Assembly (NCBI GenBank): GCA_021767885.1
Contig: JAASSM010000109.1
Span: forward strand, 1-6,645
From: a bacterium
Lineage (GTDB): Bacteria > Krumholzibacteriota > Krumholzibacteria > LZORAL124-64-63
Direction: 5' to 3'
Length of the DNA stretch: 6,645 nucleotides
Shown here: positions 4,717-6,645 of the stretch, one piece after another
How positions within the stretch are numbered: position 1 is the first letter of the stretch
Layout of the letters: each line of letters starts with the position of its first letter
Program-made: the position numbers and the translations under genes
The notes under the pieces: model-generated
What the model was told of the DNA's origin: nothing
Databases searched by the model: none
What the model saw: only the letters and a program-made list of their open reading frames with translations

Positions 4717-6645
4717 GGCTCCACGCTCCGCGTCGGCGGCTTCTCCTCCTCCCGGCTCCGCTGGCCGGGGTAGGCGATGCGCGCGTGATGGATCCCGGTG
4801 AGCAGGGGCACGAACGCCTCCCGGATCCGGGCCAGGTCGCTGAGGGTGAGGTTGGATTGGTCGAGCTCGCCGCTCAGCATGCGCTTGTCGCAGATCTGCT
4901 TGGTGATCTCCTTGATCCGGCTGGGCGTGGGCTTGGGCAACGACCGCGTCGCCGCCTCCACCGCGTCGGCGAGCATGAGCACCGCCGTCTCCCGGCGCTG
5001 CGGCTTGGGCCCGGGGTAGCGGAAGTCGTCCACCTTGACGGTCTCGTTGCCGTCGCCCTCGAGCGCCTTGTGATAGAAGTACTCCATCACCTGCGTGCCG
5101 TGATGCTCGGGGATGAAGTCGATCACCTCCTGCGGCAGGCGCCAGCGGCGAGCCAGCTCGATGCCGTCGCGCACGTGCGAGGCGATGATCAGCGCGCTCA
5201 TGCTCGGGCTCAGCTCGTCGTGCTTGTTGCGGCCCTGGCCCGGCCGCTGGTTCTCCACGTAGTAGTCCGCCTTGAGCATCTTGCCGATGTCGTGGAAGAG
5301 AGCGCCGACCCGCACCTGCAGGGCGTTGGCGTCGATGGCCCGCGCCGCCTGCTCCGCCAGCTGGCTCACCACCTGGCTGTGATGGTAGGTGCCCGGAGAC
5401 TCGAGGGCCATGCGCTTGAGCAGGGGATGGTTCAGGTCCGACAGCTCGAGCAGCGTCAGGTCCGAGCAGATCCCCACCAGCGGCTCGATCAGCGGCAACA
5501 GGAACAGCGCGAACGCCACCGCCACCGCCGGGGCCAGCAGGGCCACCAGCAGCTCGCCACCCAGGTCGGCGGGCGCCATGCCGTCGGTGAAGCGCACCAC
5601 GAGCAGGAGAGCCACCGAGGTGAGCGTCAGGAAGCCGATGATCTGGTAGAACTGGCTGCGCTTCTGGATCCGCCGCACGGCCACCACCGTGGCCAGGCCC
5701 AGCAGCGTCAGGGCGGTCAGGTCCCGCGGGCGCGCCTCCGGCAGGATGGACAGCAGCGCCACCAGCAGCACCGTGGTGGCGAACCCCACCTGGTCCTTGA
5801 ACAGGACCGTGGCCAGCAGGGCCACCAGGGCCACCGGCACCGCGAAGGGCCCCAGGCCGGGCTCGCCCAGGGCGAACGCGGCGGCCGCCAGGCCGAGGGC
5901 GAGGAAGATGAGCAGGGCCAGCAGGCGGCGCCAGGCGCAGAGCAGTTCCGGGAAGTAGACCCAGCCCACCCAGCCGAACAGCGCCAGGACCGCCAGCAGC
6001 GCGGCCAGCCGCATGGTCACCGCCAGCGTCCGCGCAGCCGGCCCGGCGGTGGACGACCGCTCGCTCCGCAGGTGCTCGCGCAGGGCGTCGAGGAATCGCG
6101 CCTGCTCCTCGGTGACGCGATCGCCGGCGCCGACGATCTTCTCGCCCTTGATGAACTCCCGCACCGCGGGCACCGACGCGCGTGCCTCGTTCTGGCGCGC
6201 GAGGGTCTCCTCCGCGTTGTACACCAGGTTCGGGGTGACGAACTTGCGCACCAGCGATGCCGCCCACACCGCGTCCTGCGGCTGCAGCCCCGCCCGGCGC
6301 AGCGCCTCGGTGAGCACCTCCAGCAGGCGGCCCTGCGGGGTGATGGTGGTCAGATCGCGGAGGGACTCGGCCTGGCCGTCGGCCACCAGCACCCGGTTGT
6401 ACTGGCCCACCGGCAGCATGTCCGCCACGCCGCCGGTGATCACCTCGCTCACCGCCGTCTGCATGGCGGCGATGAGCGTGTCCACGTCGCCGGCAGCCAG
6501 CGCCCGGTCCAGGTCCTGCTCGCCGAGCATGGGGAACTGCACCGAGAGCAGCTGGCGCCGCTCCGATGGCGTGAGGTCCACCATGCCCCGCACGCGCTGC
6601 AGCGCCTCGGTGAACACGCGCAGCCGCGACACGCTGGCCGGCTCC
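4713..6645 (-). CDS. pgpH: 7TM-HD membrane phosphodiesterase, PgpH/YqfF family (5' end cut by window edge)
   Basis: Family role (established): PgpH-type proteins hydrolyse the messenger c-di-AMP at a cytoplasmic metal-dependent HD site, tuned by an extracytoplasmic domain. Seen here, counting from the GTG at 6632 as residue 1: residues 1-200 match the end of the 7TMR-HDED extracytoplasmic domain (NLVYNAEET at 135, KGEKIV at 162, RVTEEQ at 172). Seven hydrophobic segments follow at about 203-226, 235-255, 261-278, 281-297, 303-319, 330-348 and 361-388. The HD domain at about 410-620 keeps all expected metal ligands: the HHS motif at 417, HDIGK at 447-451, SHV at 485, HH at 510-511 and LADAVEA at 554. 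The frame stays open to position 6645 and TM1 plus the start of HDED are missing, so the GTG is probably internal and the gene continues off the right edge. Its TGA overlaps the ybeY GTG. The family call is secure; activity on c-di-AMP rather than another nucleotide is inferred. Confidence 0.93.
   Translation of the reverse strand, partial: EPASVSRLRVFTEALQRVRGMVDLTPSERRQLLSVQFPMLGEQDLDRALAAGDVDTLIAAMQTAVSEVITGGVADMLPVGQYNRVLVADGQAESLRDLTTITPQGRLLEVLTEALRRAGLQPQDAVWAASLVRKFVTPNLVYNAEETLARQNEARASVPAVREFIKGEKIVGAGDRVTEEQARFLDALREHLRSERSSTAGPAARTLAVTMRLAALLAVLALFGWVGWVYFPELLCAWRRLLALLIFLALGLAAAAFALGEPGLGPFAVPVALVALLATVLFKDQVGFATTVLLVALLSILPEARPRDLTALTLLGLATVVAVRRIQKRSQFYQIIGFLTLTSVALLLVVRFTDGMAPADLGGELLVALLAPAVAVAFALFLLPLIEPLVGICSDLTLLELSDLNHPLLKRMALESPGTYHHSQVVSQLAEQAARAIDANALQVRVGALFHDIGKMLKADYYVENQRPGQGRNKHDELSPSMSALIIASHVRDGIELARRWRLPQEVIDFIPEHHGTQVMEYFYHKALEGDGNETVKVDDFRYPGPKPQRRETAVLMLADAVEAATRSLPKPTPSRIKEITKQICDKRMLSGELDQSNLTLSDLARIREAFVPLLTGIHHARIAYPGQRSREEEKPPTRSVEP
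4726..4729 (-). promoter_or_regulatory. Probable weak ribosome binding site for ybeY
   Basis: On the minus strand GGAG lies 9 bases before the ybeY GTG at 4716. A second GGAG at 4719-4722 is only 2 bases away and too close to be the main site. Translation is probably helped by coupling to the overlapping pgpH stop. Confidence 0.45.

Noticed and set aside
4717..6267. Possible long N-terminal fusion to YbeY in its open upstream frame
   Set aside because: The stretch reads as Arg/Ala/Gly-rich noise opposite no known domain, and the same DNA encodes the clear 7TM-HD protein in another frame.
6630..6632. GTG at 6632 as the true start of the HD-domain gene
   Set aside because: The frame stays open to the window edge, and the expected first membrane helix and the beginning of the extracytoplasmic domain are absent, so this GTG is most likely an internal valine codon.
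1..6645. Possible accessory defence system, mobile element, CRISPR array or RNA gene
   Set aside because: All six genes belong to recognised core families and fill the window with no gaps. I saw no direct repeats, terminal inverted repeats, transposase motifs, tRNA-like folds or change of composition.

Overview
The window is a very GC-rich, essentially gap-free stretch of bacterial chromosome in which every supported gene lies on the minus strand. In transcription order (right to left) it holds: (1) the C-terminal part of a 7TM-HD membrane phosphodiesterase of the PgpH/YqfF type, cut by the right edge; (2) ybeY, the 16S rRNA-processing endoribonuclease; (3) a HlyC/CorC-type membrane protein with a CNNM/DUF21-like region, a CBS pair and a CorC_HlyC domain; (4) a two-helix membrane protein of the DUF502 family; (5) mgtE, a Mg2+ channel/transporter; (6) recO, a recombination mediator cut by the left edge near its C-terminus.

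Four of the five junctions are 4-base start/stop overlaps (GTGA or ATGA). The fifth has a single base between stop and start. The six genes therefore look like one translationally coupled operon with no internal room for promoters, terminators or riboswitches. Its promoter must lie beyond the right edge (a phoH-like gene would be the usual neighbour) and its end beyond the left edge. No RNA genes, repeats, mobile elements, CRISPR arrays or sizeable intergenic regions are visible.

The order combines two known conserved neighbourhoods: the Firmicute phoH-yqfF-ybeY-dgkA-cdd-era-recO cluster and the E. coli ybeZ-ybeY-ybeX(corC)-lnt cluster. Here corC-like, DUF502 and mgtE occupy the space between ybeY and recO. 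Functionally it joins nucleotide-messenger turnover (PgpH family), ribosome maturation/quality control (YbeY), divalent-cation handling (CorC-like, MgtE) and DNA repair (RecO).

The lineage cannot be fixed from the sequence. High GC, GTG starts and the gene mix would suit a GC-rich Gram-negative lineage such as Gemmatimonadota or another FCB-group phylum, but this is a guess. These are core genes rather than an accessory island. The points most worth a second look are a CorC-like protein whose transport domain seems to have lost the usual metal-ligand motifs, the pairing of a c-di-AMP-type hydrolase with two CBS-domain proteins, and a DUF502 gene between two cation-transport-type genes.
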